Of a stretch of 9,904 nt of DNA, positions 1-6,909 are shown one piece after another. Below the pieces are notes generated by a model. That model had not been told where the DNA came from. It ran no database searches and saw only the letters and a list, made by a program, of their open reading frames with translations. The stretch comes from Clostridia bacterium (GTDB taxonomy: Bacteria > Bacillota > Clostridia > Oscillospirales > CAG-382). The position numbers and the translations under genes are program-made. Numbering within the stretch: the first letter of the stretch is position 1; every line of letters starts with the position of its first letter. The stretch covers positions 1 through 9,904 of the forward strand of contig JAFVXP010000057.1 of assembly GCA_017501055.1 (NCBI GenBank), read 5' to 3'.

Positions 1-10
1 ATAGACGGAC

Positions 11-170
11 TGTCATTCTGAACGGAAACGGGGTCCCCGAAAACATTTATGTTTTTGGGGTGTTGTAGTGAAGAATCTCACTTTGTTGTTTCTTCTGTCT
101 TTGTTTAATTAACTGTTACCTTCTCCTGAGTGAGATTCCTCTCAATCCTTTCGGATTGCTCGGAATGACA
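11..170 (+). repeat. Composite modular hairpin repeat, copy A
   Basis: This copy is bounded by inverted ends, TGTCATTCTGAACG at 11-24 and GCTCGGAATGACA at 158-170. It consists of two units facing each other. The left unit (11-81) begins TGTCATTC, carries a hairpin at 35-60 (CCCCGAAAACAT pairing with ATGTTTTTGGGG, one G-T pair) and ends GAATCTCAC. A spacer of about 48 bases follows. The right unit (130-170) is in reverse orientation, begins GTGAGATTCC and carries a smaller perfect hairpin, CAATCC-TTTC-GGATTG, at 143-158. The inner ends also pair with each other (73-82 with 129-138). No coding capacity is seen. It resembles non-autonomous MITE/REP-like intergenic repeats. The family assignment is from memory of similar TGTCATTC...GAATCTC repeats in many bacteria. 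Confidence 0.85.
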
Positions 171-176
171 GAGGGG

Positions 177-190
177 TGTCATTCTGAACG
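177..190 (+). repeat. Orphan left end of the modular repeat
   Basis: These 14 bases, TGTCATTCTGAACG, are identical to the left end of copies A and C, but are followed by unrelated A-rich sequence (191-206) before copy C starts. It is probably the remnant of a deleted or interrupted unit. Confidence 0.6.
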
Positions 191-206
191 CAAGGAAAAA
201 TAGAAG

Positions 207-355
207 TGTCATTCTGAACGGAAACGGGGTCCCCGCAAAACCGTGTGTTTTGTGGGGTGTTGCAGTGAAGAATCTCAATCAGTTGTTTCTTTCGTCTATG
301 GACAATTAACTTTTGCGTTCTCCTGGGTGAGATTCCTCGCAGGCTCGGAATGACA
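207..355 (+). repeat. Composite modular hairpin repeat, copy C
   Basis: This copy has the same architecture as the one at 11-170: inverted ends TGTCATTCTGAACG and GGCTCGGAATGACA, two facing units and a conserved spacer. The hairpin of the left unit (231-257) is CCCCGCAAAAC, loop CGTGT, GTTTTGTGGGG. Its inner stem differs in sequence from that of copy A but still pairs. The right unit is short and has almost no insert between GAGATTCCTCG and GGCTCGGAATGACA. The spacer and inner right end (298-339) match the copy at 9607-9750 with one mismatch in 42 bases. Confidence 0.85.
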
Positions 356-366
356 GGTTGTACTGT

Positions 367-438
367 GTGAGATTCCTCGTTATATCACCCCACAAAACAC
401 ACGGTTTTGTGGGGACCCCGATGTCGCTCGGAATGACA
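367..438 (-). repeat. Single unit of the modular repeat, copy D
   Basis: Read on the minus strand this is one complete unit of 72 bases: TGTCATTCCGAGCG, then CGGGGTCCCC, then a hairpin, then GAGGAATCTCAC. The hairpin (388-414) is a perfect 11-bp stem, CCCCACAAAAC with GTTTTGTGGGG, and a 5-base loop. It has no spacer or facing partner, so it is a solo unit. It lies in inverted orientation to the left unit of copy C, so 222-258 and 386-420 could also pair with each other. On the minus strand it follows the last gene of the operon, but no T-run follows the stem, so it is not a standard intrinsic terminator. Confidence 0.75.
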
Positions 439-451
439 CTTATACTGACTT

Positions 452-468
452 GATTGCTCGGAATGACA
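452..468 (-). repeat. Orphan end fragment of the modular repeat
   Basis: The sequence GATTGCTCGGAATGACA matches the right end of the copy at 11-170 (154-170). No matching unit body follows. It is the repeat remnant closest to the 3' end of the FAD oxidoreductase gene, 43 bases from its stop codon. Confidence 0.6.
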
Positions 469-511
469 ATTCTTGTTTGTTTTTTCGTATTGTTATTCTT
501 ATCTTTTACGT

Positions 512-1882
512 CTACGCATAAACTGCGCCGTTTTTAACCATAATTTCACGGACTTCTTTTCCGTCAAGCTCTCTCGGCAATATTCCCTTTTCGATAGCAA
601 GAGCAGCGCCGATACCTGCCGCCTCACCCGAGGAACGGACGGAATGCTGAACACGAAGACTGCTCTGCGCCAAGAATTCCGCACCCAGGCATCTGCCTGC
701 AACCATAAGGTTATCAAATCCCTTAACAACGAGCGAACGGAAGGGTATCTCGTACCAAGGCTTGCCGTCGTCGAGAGGCTGAACACCGCTTGGGTCGAAA
801 TCGAATATACCGCCGTGGATATCAACGGGATAGTTGGATTGACAGAACATATCGTCAAACTTCTGTCTTCTCAAGAGGTCCTCTGCCGTAAGTACGTATT
901 CCGTCTTGACGTTTCTGCTTTCACGCACGCCGACAAGCGAAGCAATATCCGAAACGTATGCGTTTTCAAAGCCTCTTAAATATTTCTTGCAGAAGGCAAG
1001 CTGACGTGCGATTGCCTTTTTGCCGTTAATTTGTGCCTTTGTGATATGTTCGGGGTTTGTACCGTCGGTATCAACAAAAAATTCGGGGTTGTTAAAAGCA
1101 ACACAGCCTCTTCTTCCCGTTACCGAGAATCCCTGCCAATATGCTTTATCCTCGGGGAGAAGATCGCCGTTTTCGATTGCCTTAAGGAAAATATCGTTCA
1201 ACGCCCAATCGTCGCCGACACAGCAAGCGGCATAGATGACGCCTTCGCTGTAGCAAGCAGTGCCCCAAAGTCCTGTTCTGCTTGCTTCTTCGTTCAACTG
1301 TCTGCCGAACTCGTCATAATCAACGCCCGAAACGATATATCGAAGCGAGATCGGCTGGTTTTTGCCGTTTTTGGGGTTGCCCTTCGTATATTCTGCGCCT
1401 GCACGAACGCAAACGTCGGCATCGCCGGTTGCGTCTATAAAGGTCTTTGCACGTATTCTGCCAAGACCGCTTTTGTTGGCAACGACAATATCTGTAAGCT
1501 TGCCGTCGGAAACGACAGCTTCGGCGATGAAGGTATTGTAAAGTATTCTCACGCCCGATTCAACGCACAATTCCTCAAGAACCGTCTTTAACATTATCGG
1601 GTCGAAGTTTGCGCCCCTCTCGTCGATTGCGCCGACAGCCAAAAGTCTGTCACGGACGAGGTTGCTTACGTACGAGCATTGGGGTTCGCCTTTAATATGG
1701 GTTGACATTATGGGCAAAACAAGTCCGTTTGTTGCCGTACCGCCGAGCGAGCCGAGCGATTCTACAACAAGTACGTCTCTGCCCATTTTTCCTGCGGAAA
1801 TTGCGGCAAATGCACCTGCCGTACCGCCGCCGCATACAACGATCTCTGCCTCTGCAAAAAGGGGAAGTTTTGTAAAGTCCAT
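512..1882 (-). CDS. FAD-dependent oxidoreductase (FAD_oxidored-type)
   Basis: A 456-residue flavoprotein oxidoreductase, predicted to be cytosolic; the substrate is unknown. The N-terminus has a dinucleotide-binding Rossmann fold: the FAD-binding motif GGGTAG at residues 18-23 (G18, G20, G23) and the acidic residue E41 that ends the second strand (VLVVE), followed by SLGGTATNG. A second FAD-contact strand, FIDATGDADV, lies near residue 150. Near the C-terminus, NLMVAGRCLGAEFLA and SGEAAGIGAALA form the typical closing FAD-binding segment of this family. No signal peptide or membrane segment is seen. The ATG start is 2 bp after the ligA stop and has a GGAGG site 7 bases upstream, inside the ligA end, so it is probably co-translated. 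It is the last gene of the run and has no visible functional link to the DNA genes before it. Family members act on varied substrates, so no specific reaction is assigned. Confidence 0.88.
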   Translation of the reverse strand: MDFTKLPLFAEAEIVVCGGGTAGAFAAISAGKMGRDVLVVESLGSLGGTATNGLVLPIMSTHIKGEPQCSYVSNLVRDRLLAVGAIDERGANFDPIMLKTVLEELCVESGVRILYNTFIAEAVVSDGKLTDIVVANKSGLGRIRAKTFIDATGDADVCVRAGAEYTKGNPKNGKNQPISLRYIVSGVDYDEFGRQLNEEASRTGLWGTACYSEGVIYAACCVGDDWALNDIFLKAIENGDLLPEDKAYWQGFSVTGRRGCVAFNNPEFFVDTDGTNPEHITKAQINGKKAIARQLAFCKKYLRGFENAYVSDIASLVGVRESRNVKTEYVLTAEDLLRRQKFDDMFCQSNYPVDIHGGIFDFDPSGVQPLDDGKPWYEIPFRSLVVKGFDNLMVAGRCLGAEFLAQSSLRVQHSVRSSGEAAGIGAALAIEKGILPRELDGKEVREIMVKNGAVYA

Positions 1883-1884
1883 AA

Positions 1885-3873
1885 TCAGTCCTCCAGCATA
1901 TTCAAAAATTCTTCTTCGTTTATAATTGTAATACCAAGCGATTGCGCTTTTGTTAATTTACTTCCTGCGTCGCTTCCGCAAAGGAGATAATCGGTCTTTT
2001 TGGAGACCGAGCCCGATGCATTTCCGCCGTGTGCACGTATTAATGCTTCGGCTTCGTTTCTTTTAAGCGTCGGGAGTGTGCCCGTTACCACAACAGTCTT
2101 GCCGTTCAAGGCGTTGCCAAGCTGTTTTTCCTTACATTCAAGAGAAACACCTGCCGTTTCAAGACGGGTTACAAGCTCTTTTATATTCTCATCGGCAAAG
2201 AAACGTACTATTGAAGAAGCGCTTTCCTTGCCGATATCGTCAATGGTTAAAAGCTCTTCTTCTGTTGCCGACATAATTGCATTTATATTTTGAAAGCGTT
2301 TTGCAATGACCTGCGCCGCTTTTTCACCGATATGGCGTATACCCAAGCCGAAAAGGAGCTTTTCAAGACCTGCTAAACGGCTTTTGTCTATCGCCTTTAA
2401 AATATTGTCTGCGCTCTTTTCGCCAAAGCCCTCGAGAGAAGCAATATCTTCCTTTTTTAGATAATAAAGGTCGGCACAGTCCTTGATTAAACCTTTATTT
2501 ATAAGCTGTTCAACAATGCTTTCGCCGAGGCTGTCGATATTCATTGCATCACGGGAAACGAAATGGATTATATTCCTGAGTGACCGGCTCCTGCAATTCG
2601 GGTTGACACACCTTACCGCCGCTTCACCCTCAACACGGAGCACTTCTTCTCCGCAGGAAGGGCAAATCTTTGGCATTTCGAAAGATTTTGCACCCTCTTT
2701 TCTCTTTTCAAGGACAACGGAGATTATCTCGGGGATAATGTCCCCAGCCTTACGCAAGCGGACGGTATCGCCGATACGAACGTCACGCTCACGGATAAAA
2801 TCTATATTATGCAAGGTCGCATAGGAAACCGTGCTTCCTGCAAGATGAACGGGCTCCAATACCGCACGGGGAGTTAATACACCCGTCCTGCCAACCTGAA
2901 TGTCAATATCCTTAAGCACCGTTTCTGCAATTTCCGCAGGGAATTTATATGCGATAGCCCAACGGGGTACACGGGAAGTACTTCCCAGCATATCACGCAG
3001 AGCAAAGCTGTTGACCTTTATGACCGCACCGTCGGTATCGTAAGGAAGGCTTTTTCTCGATTCACCGATAGCTCTTACGGCAGAAACGACCTCTTCTGCG
3101 GTCTTGCAGACCTGAACTTGGGGAGAAACGGTAAAGCCGAGCGATTCCATAAAGGAGAAGGTCTCGAAATGCGTTTCGGGCATATCGTCATACTGCTGAA
3201 GGTTGAAAATAAATATCTCCAGCCCTCTCTCTGCGCAAAGCCTTGAATCAAGCTGTTTTAACGAGCCTGCGGCGGCGTTACGGGGGTTTGCAAAAGGCTT
3301 TTCGCCGTTTTCGTCACGCTTTTCGTTAAGACGGGCAAAAACCTTTCTCGGCATATAGACTTCTCCACGGACGAGAAGGTTAACGTCCTTTTTAAGCTTT
3401 AAGGGAACGGACTTTACGGTTTTTATATTTTCGGTAACGTCCTCGCCGAAAACACCGTCGCCCCTTGTCAAGCCTCGCTTGAAAACGCCGTTTTCATATT
3501 CAAGCGAGACCGAAAGACCGTCGAATTTCTTTTCAACGGCAAAAACAGCATCGGGATATTCTTTTTTTATCTTATCGACAAAATCGTATATCTCTTCTTC
3601 CGAGAAAATATCGTCGAAGGAGTCCATAATTACGCTGTGGCGTACCTTTTCAAACTTTTCGGAAACCTTTCCGCCGACACGTTTGGTGGGGGAATTTGGG
3701 TTTACAAGGCTTGGATACTCTTTTTCCAACTCTTGCAGACGGCGGAAGATCCGGTCATATTCTTCGTCCTGCATTATAGGGGAATCAAGCTCGTAATAAA
3801 GCCTTGAATTGTATTCAATGGTTTCCTCGAGGGAACGCATTTCACGTTCTATCTCTTTTATTTCTTTTTGCAT
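1885..3873 (-). CDS. ligA: NAD-dependent DNA ligase LigA
   Basis: Seals single-strand nicks in duplex DNA using NAD+ through a ligase-AMP intermediate, in replication and repair. The protein is 662 residues from the ATG used here, the normal family length. In order it shows: the Ia domain with RLYYELDSP and YDR; the adenylation motif EKKFDG with catalytic Lys116; TRGDGVFGEDVTENIKT; NPRNAAAGSLKQLD; DTDGAVIKVN; an OB fold starting near QVGRTGVLTPRAVLEPV; a four-cysteine zinc finger (C404, C407, C422, C427); helix-hairpin-helix repeats (about 445-560); and a C-terminal BRCT domain (about 589-660, NGKTVVVTGTL). All key elements are present. An in-frame TTG five codons upstream (3888) is an alternative start. 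The ATG fits the usual N-terminus better, though neither has a clear Shine-Dalgarno. The start overlaps the prmA end by 16 bases, implying coupled translation. Confidence 0.97.
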   Translation of the reverse strand: MQKEIKEIEREMRSLEETIEYNSRLYYELDSPIMQDEEYDRIFRRLQELEKEYPSLVNPNSPTKRVGGKVSEKFEKVRHSVIMDSFDDIFSEEEIYDFVDKIKKEYPDAVFAVEKKFDGLSVSLEYENGVFKRGLTRGDGVFGEDVTENIKTVKSVPLKLKKDVNLLVRGEVYMPRKVFARLNEKRDENGEKPFANPRNAAAGSLKQLDSRLCAERGLEIFIFNLQQYDDMPETHFETFSFMESLGFTVSPQVQVCKTAEEVVSAVRAIGESRKSLPYDTDGAVIKVNSFALRDMLGSTSRVPRWAIAYKFPAEIAETVLKDIDIQVGRTGVLTPRAVLEPVHLAGSTVSYATLHNIDFIRERDVRIGDTVRLRKAGDIIPEIISVVLEKRKEGAKSFEMPKICPSCGEEVLRVEGEAAVRCVNPNCRSRSLRNIIHFVSRDAMNIDSLGESIVEQLINKGLIKDCADLYYLKKEDIASLEGFGEKSADNILKAIDKSRLAGLEKLLFGLGIRHIGEKAAQVIAKRFQNINAIMSATEEELLTIDDIGKESASSIVRFFADENIKELVTRLETAGVSLECKEKQLGNALNGKTVVVTGTLPTLKRNEAEALIRAHGGNASGSVSKKTDYLLCGSDAGSKLTKAQSLGITIINEEEFLNMLED
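1890..1894 (-). promoter_or_regulatory. Ribosome binding site for the FAD oxidoreductase
   Basis: GGAGG on the minus strand, 7 bases before the ATG and lying within the last codons of ligA. It fixes the start of the downstream gene and shows that it is translated from the same message. Confidence 0.75.
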
Positions 3874-4820
3874 ATTATTGCAACCCAATCGTTTTTCTCT
3901 TTAAGGTCAACAACCTCAAAGCCGTTGTTTTTAAGTGCATCGAGAACAAATTCTTTTCTCGGGGAGATTATGCCCGAGCAGACCATACGTCCGTCAGCCT
4001 TCAAGCAGGAATCAAAAAGAGGGAGCATATCGCTGATGATATCTGCAACGATGTTTGCAAGAATTATATCGTATTCCTCTTTTGCAAACCTATCCCAAAA
4101 GTCTTTATCCGTAAGCACGTTTCCGCAGAAAACGTCCATTTTCCCTTCCGGAAGACCGTTCTTAACGGCATTTTCCTCTGCAATACGTGTTGCGACCATA
4201 TCAATATCGACAGCGTCGATATGCTCTGCACCCAAAAGTGCGGCGCCGATGCCGAGAATACCGCTTCCGCAGCCCATATCAAGAATATTCTTGCCTTCGG
4301 GAGAGAGTGTTTCAACAGCTTCAAGGCAAAGTGCGGTCGTTTCGTGTCTGCCCGTTCCGAAGGAAGACGCAGGGTCGATCTCTATGACCGTTCTGCCCTC
4401 CTCCTCTGCCTTTTCCCAAGAGGGTACGACGAGGAATTTTTCACCGATCTGCAAGGGGTGGAAATACTGCTTCCAGTTGTTTTCCCAATCCTTTTCGTCG
4501 GTTACGGCAAGCTCTGTTTCAAGCGTTCCGAGCCATTCTTCATTCATTGCTTTAAGCTTTTCAATACCTGCAAGGATACCTTCAAGCTGGAGTGCGCCCT
4601 GCTCGTTTTCTGCAAGATAGACACGAACCAAAACGTCGCCGTCCTCACGCAAAAGACCGTCTTCTACGTAATCAAAAGGAACGTATTTATTCTCCAACAA
4701 TTCCGCAAGGTCACGGGGGTCGTCAACCGAAAAACAGGTTATGCCTTCATTGAAAAGCACGCCCGAAACGACCTCGCTTCCTGCGGTGGTGGTGTGTATA
4801 GTAACTTCGTTAAACTTCAT
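3858..4820 (-). CDS. prmA: Ribosomal protein L11 methyltransferase PrmA
   Basis: SAM-dependent methyltransferase that methylates lysines and the N-terminus of ribosomal protein L11. It acts in the cytosol. The protein is 320 residues, close to the usual 290-315. An N-terminal substrate-recognition domain (about 1-110) precedes WKQYFHPLQIG, the family motif DPASSFGTGRHETT (149-162), the SAM-binding motif I DMGCGSGILGI (181-191), an acidic residue after motif II in AVDID, and the NIVADII catalytic-region motif (256-262). The ATG is preceded by GAGAGG with a 7-base gap. That site lies in the last codons of the upstream TIM-barrel gene, whose stop is 3 bp away. The 3' end overlaps the ligA start. 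In many Firmicutes prmA sits near dnaJ or rsmE; neither is seen here. Confidence 0.95.
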   Translation of the reverse strand: MKFNEVTIHTTTAGSEVVSGVLFNEGITCFSVDDPRDLAELLENKYVPFDYVEDGLLREDGDVLVRVYLAENEQGALQLEGILAGIEKLKAMNEEWLGTLETELAVTDEKDWENNWKQYFHPLQIGEKFLVVPSWEKAEEEGRTVIEIDPASSFGTGRHETTALCLEAVETLSPEGKNILDMGCGSGILGIGAALLGAEHIDAVDIDMVATRIAEENAVKNGLPEGKMDVFCGNVLTDKDFWDRFAKEEYDIILANIVADIISDMLPLFDSCLKADGRMVCSGIISPRKEFVLDALKNNGFEVVDLKEKNDWVAIICKKK

Positions 4821-4823
4821 TTT

Positions 4824-5678
4824 TTAACCTCTCAAAACGCTTTCGTAAATAGATTTCATCATCAATGCGTCGTCGGACTGTGTTCCTGCCGATTCACAGA
4901 TTATTGTGGGAGAAACGCCAAGCTCGACGATTGCCTCCGCAAGGGGAAGAAATTCGGGGCCGTATATATCGTCTTCAAACGTCAGATGCTTCTTTTCGCC
5001 CATTTCGGTATACATTATCTTTGAAAAATGGCAATGCAGGTTTTCTGCATATTCTGCGCCCAAGGTGCTTGATATTTCATCAAAAATACGCTTGAAATCG
5101 TCTTTTGTACGCAAAACACCTCTGTCACGCGCATTAAGGTGCCCAAAATCCACAACGGGTGCAAAACGTTTGGATATCTTACAAAGCTTTAATACCTCGG
5201 AAAGCGTTCCAAGCTGGTTTACCTTACCCATAGTTTCAATGCCGACAATGGTTTTAAAGCCGTTATCCTGCATCATCAAAGCAACACCGCTTAAGGTCTC
5301 GCTTGCGTACATCATTGCTTCTTCACGGGTTATCTTTGCGCACGAGCCGCAATGAACGACCATAGTTTCTGCGCCCAAAAGTGTACTTACTGCGGCGCTC
5401 TGACGGATATATTCAATACTGTTGTCACGTTTTTGCTTTTCAACCGAGGAAAGCGAGATGAAATAGGGGGTATGGAAGGACATTTTAATATTATGCTCCC
5501 TTGCCTTCTCGCCGATGTTCATAAAAAGCTCGGGCGAGCCTGTTATTCCGTTACCTGCCTCGTATTCATAAGCATCAAGACCGATATTCTTTACAAAGCC
5601 GGGTGCCTGAAGGGTCGACCTTCCGCCTGCCTTTTTGAATGCTTCGGAGTTTCCGCCGGGACCGAATTTTGCGCTCAT
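4824..5678 (-). CDS. Endonuclease IV-like TIM-barrel protein
   Basis: A 284-residue protein of the xylose isomerase-like/AP endonuclease 2 TIM-barrel superfamily, which includes the zinc AP endonuclease Nfo. The N-terminus KFGPGGNSEAF is a motif I recall from a clostridial subfamily. Probable metal ligands by comparison with E. coli endonuclease IV are H69 (FHTPY), H109 (VVHCG), E148 (GIETMG), D177 and H180 (VVDFGH), H215 or H217 (NLHCHFS), H231 and E262 (ICESAG). The Asp expected two residues before H231 is replaced (EKKH), so the third metal site looks incomplete. No signal peptide is seen. The start follows the YqeG stop by 19 bp with only a weak upstream site. Membership of the superfamily is secure. 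AP endonuclease activity is uncertain, and a sugar-phosphate isomerase-like or other hydrolase role is possible. It lies in an operon with ligA and recD2, which fits a repair role but does not prove it. Confidence 0.85.
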   Translation of the reverse strand: MSAKFGPGGNSEAFKKAGGRSTLQAPGFVKNIGLDAYEYEAGNGITGSPELFMNIGEKAREHNIKMSFHTPYFISLSSVEKQKRDNSIEYIRQSAAVSTLLGAETMVVHCGSCAKITREEAMMYASETLSGVALMMQDNGFKTIVGIETMGKVNQLGTLSEVLKLCKISKRFAPVVDFGHLNARDRGVLRTKDDFKRIFDEISSTLGAEYAENLHCHFSKIMYTEMGEKKHLTFEDDIYGPEFLPLAEAIVELGVSPTIICESAGTQSDDALMMKSIYESVLRG

Positions 5679-5697
5679 ACCTTATTATTCCGTTTCT

Positions 5698-6228
5698 TTA
5701 GGTTTTTAATTTTTTTTTTACGTCCTTCGCCGCAAGCCAATCAAGTCCTTTAACAAAAGGACGTTCAAGATAACGCTTTGTTCTGAAGAAAAGGCTTTCT
5801 CTGGGTTGTATCGGCTTTACCATTGCAAAACGTATTCCTGCACGGTGGGCGGCAAGGCAATCGGTGAATATCTGGTCGCCGACGGCAATGACCTCCTCCT
5901 TCGGGAGCCCGAAATGCTGTATACACCTCAAAACACCCTTCGGGGACGGCTTGCCCGCCTTGCAGACGTAATAAAGCCCCAAGCCCTCGTTGAAGACCGA
6001 AACTCTGTCACCCTTGTTATTGGAAACAAAAGCCATTTTTATTCCTGCTTCACGCAATGACGCAAAATATTCGTTCATCTTCTCTGTCGGGCGTTCTATC
6101 TCGTAGGGTGCTATCGTGTTATCGATATCGAAAACAACACCCCTGACCCCAAGCTCGGACAGAACCTCGGGAGAGATCGTATATACCTCGTAAAACGCCA
6201 TATCGGGACGGAAAAATTTCTTTGCCAT
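5698..6228 (-). CDS. YqeG-family HAD phosphatase (IIIA type)
   Basis: A 176-residue haloacid dehalogenase-fold phosphatase of the YqeG/HAD-IIIA group. The four HAD motifs are all present: motif I FDIDNT with nucleophile D34 and acid/base D36; motif II FVSNN with S69; motif III lysine K93 in AGKPSP; and motif IV AVGDQIFTD with D118 and D123. The N-terminus RPDMAFYEVYTISPEVLSELG is the conserved family leader. No membrane segment is seen. Its natural substrate is not established; some family members act as phosphatidylglycerophosphate phosphatases, as proposed for plant relatives. The ATG has CGGAG with a 5-base gap. It starts 21 bp after the comF stop and ends 19 bp before the TIM-barrel gene. 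In Bacillus yqeG precedes yqeH and aroE; those neighbours are absent here. Confidence 0.9.
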   Translation of the reverse strand: MAKKFFRPDMAFYEVYTISPEVLSELGVRGVVFDIDNTIAPYEIERPTEKMNEYFASLREAGIKMAFVSNNKGDRVSVFNEGLGLYYVCKAGKPSPKGVLRCIQHFGLPKEEVIAVGDQIFTDCLAAHRAGIRFAMVKPIQPRESLFFRTKRYLERPFVKGLDWLAAKDVKKKLKT

Positions 6229-6249
6229 ACAGACTCCGTATAGTTGAGT

Positions 6250-6909
6250 TTATTTTCTTGCTATGACTATAATACCGACTTCACGGGAAATACTTTCCCG
6301 AAGCAATTTTGCACATGCCTTTACGGTTGCGCCCGTTGTGCAAAGGTCGTCGACAAGCAAGATTCTGTTGTATTTTTTGTTGGGAATATCGCTTCTCATG
6401 CGGTATCTCCCCTTGATATTCAAAAAACGTTCCTTTGCGGGAAGGGTCTTCTGCTGTCTTCCGCCGATACGCTCGAGAGTGTAGATTATAGGGATACCAA
6501 ACCTTCTCTCGATTGCCCTTGCAAGCTGTTCGGCTTGGTCAACGCCGTATCTGCGTTTTCTTAACGGCTTTCTCGGCACGAAGGTGACAGCATTGTAATT
6601 TTTTGGATCTATGCCGAGAGTATAGAACATCTGCTCGACAAGAAAATCCATAAACCTCACGTCAAAATAACATTTCACGTAATAGACCAATCCGTGAGTA
6701 AAAAATTCGTTTGCGTAAGAAAAAAGATATTTTATGCTGTCGTTTTTATAGCAATTGCAATACAAACCGCTTTTTCCGCATTTTTCGCATTTTTCGGTTA
6801 TGATGCTGTTGAAAATATGCAGACAATACTTGCAAACGGGCAATTCGTCAAAGCAAGCGTATCTTCCGCATATCACACAGCGTTGCGGTGCCAAAAGGTC
6901 TGTTTTCAT
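6250..6909 (-). CDS. comF: ComF family amidophosphoribosyltransferase-like protein
   Basis: A 219-residue ComF/GntX-type protein. The N-terminal zinc-ribbon-like part has two four-cysteine clusters: C11, C14, C26, C29 and C41, C44, C51, C53. The C-terminal part is a type I phosphoribosyltransferase fold, with VPRKPLRKRRYGVDQAEQLA (about 111-130), RQQKTLPAKERFLNIKG (151-167) and the PRPP-binding loop ILLVDDLCTTGATVKAC (183-199, with D187 and D188). In competent bacteria ComF works in the cytosol with the ComFA translocase and DprA during DNA uptake; no comFA is seen here. The ATG overlaps the recD2 stop as ATGA, and only a weak GGA site is present, so translation is probably coupled to recD2. 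The role in competence is inferred from the family; many non-competent Clostridia keep the gene. Confidence 0.93.
   Translation of the reverse strand: MKTDLLAPQRCVICGRYACFDELPVCKYCLHIFNSIITEKCEKCGKSGLYCNCYKNDSIKYLFSYANEFFTHGLVYYVKCYFDVRFMDFLVEQMFYTLGIDPKNYNAVTFVPRKPLRKRRYGVDQAEQLARAIERRFGIPIIYTLERIGGRQQKTLPAKERFLNIKGRYRMRSDIPNKKYNRILLVDDLCTTGATVKACAKLLRESISREVGIIVIARK

Noticed and set aside
388..414. Intrinsic terminator for the operon
   Set aside because: The stem is strong, but no T-run follows on the minus strand, and the same hairpin occurs in other copies unrelated to this gene end. It is kept as part of the repeat.
11..468. Possible CRISPR array
   Set aside because: The repeats vary in length and orientation, spacing is irregular, copies are palindromic modules with shared spacers, and no cas gene is present.
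473..979. Plus-strand open frame over the end of the FAD oxidoreductase gene
   Set aside because: It lies opposite conserved C-terminal FAD-binding codons and has no family features.
3804..5024. Long plus-strand open frame of 406 codons opposite prmA and the TIM-barrel gene
   Set aside because: It is wholly antisense to genes with clear motifs, its translation is rich in Cys and Phe with no recognisable domain, and no ribosome site is seen. It is an antisense shadow.
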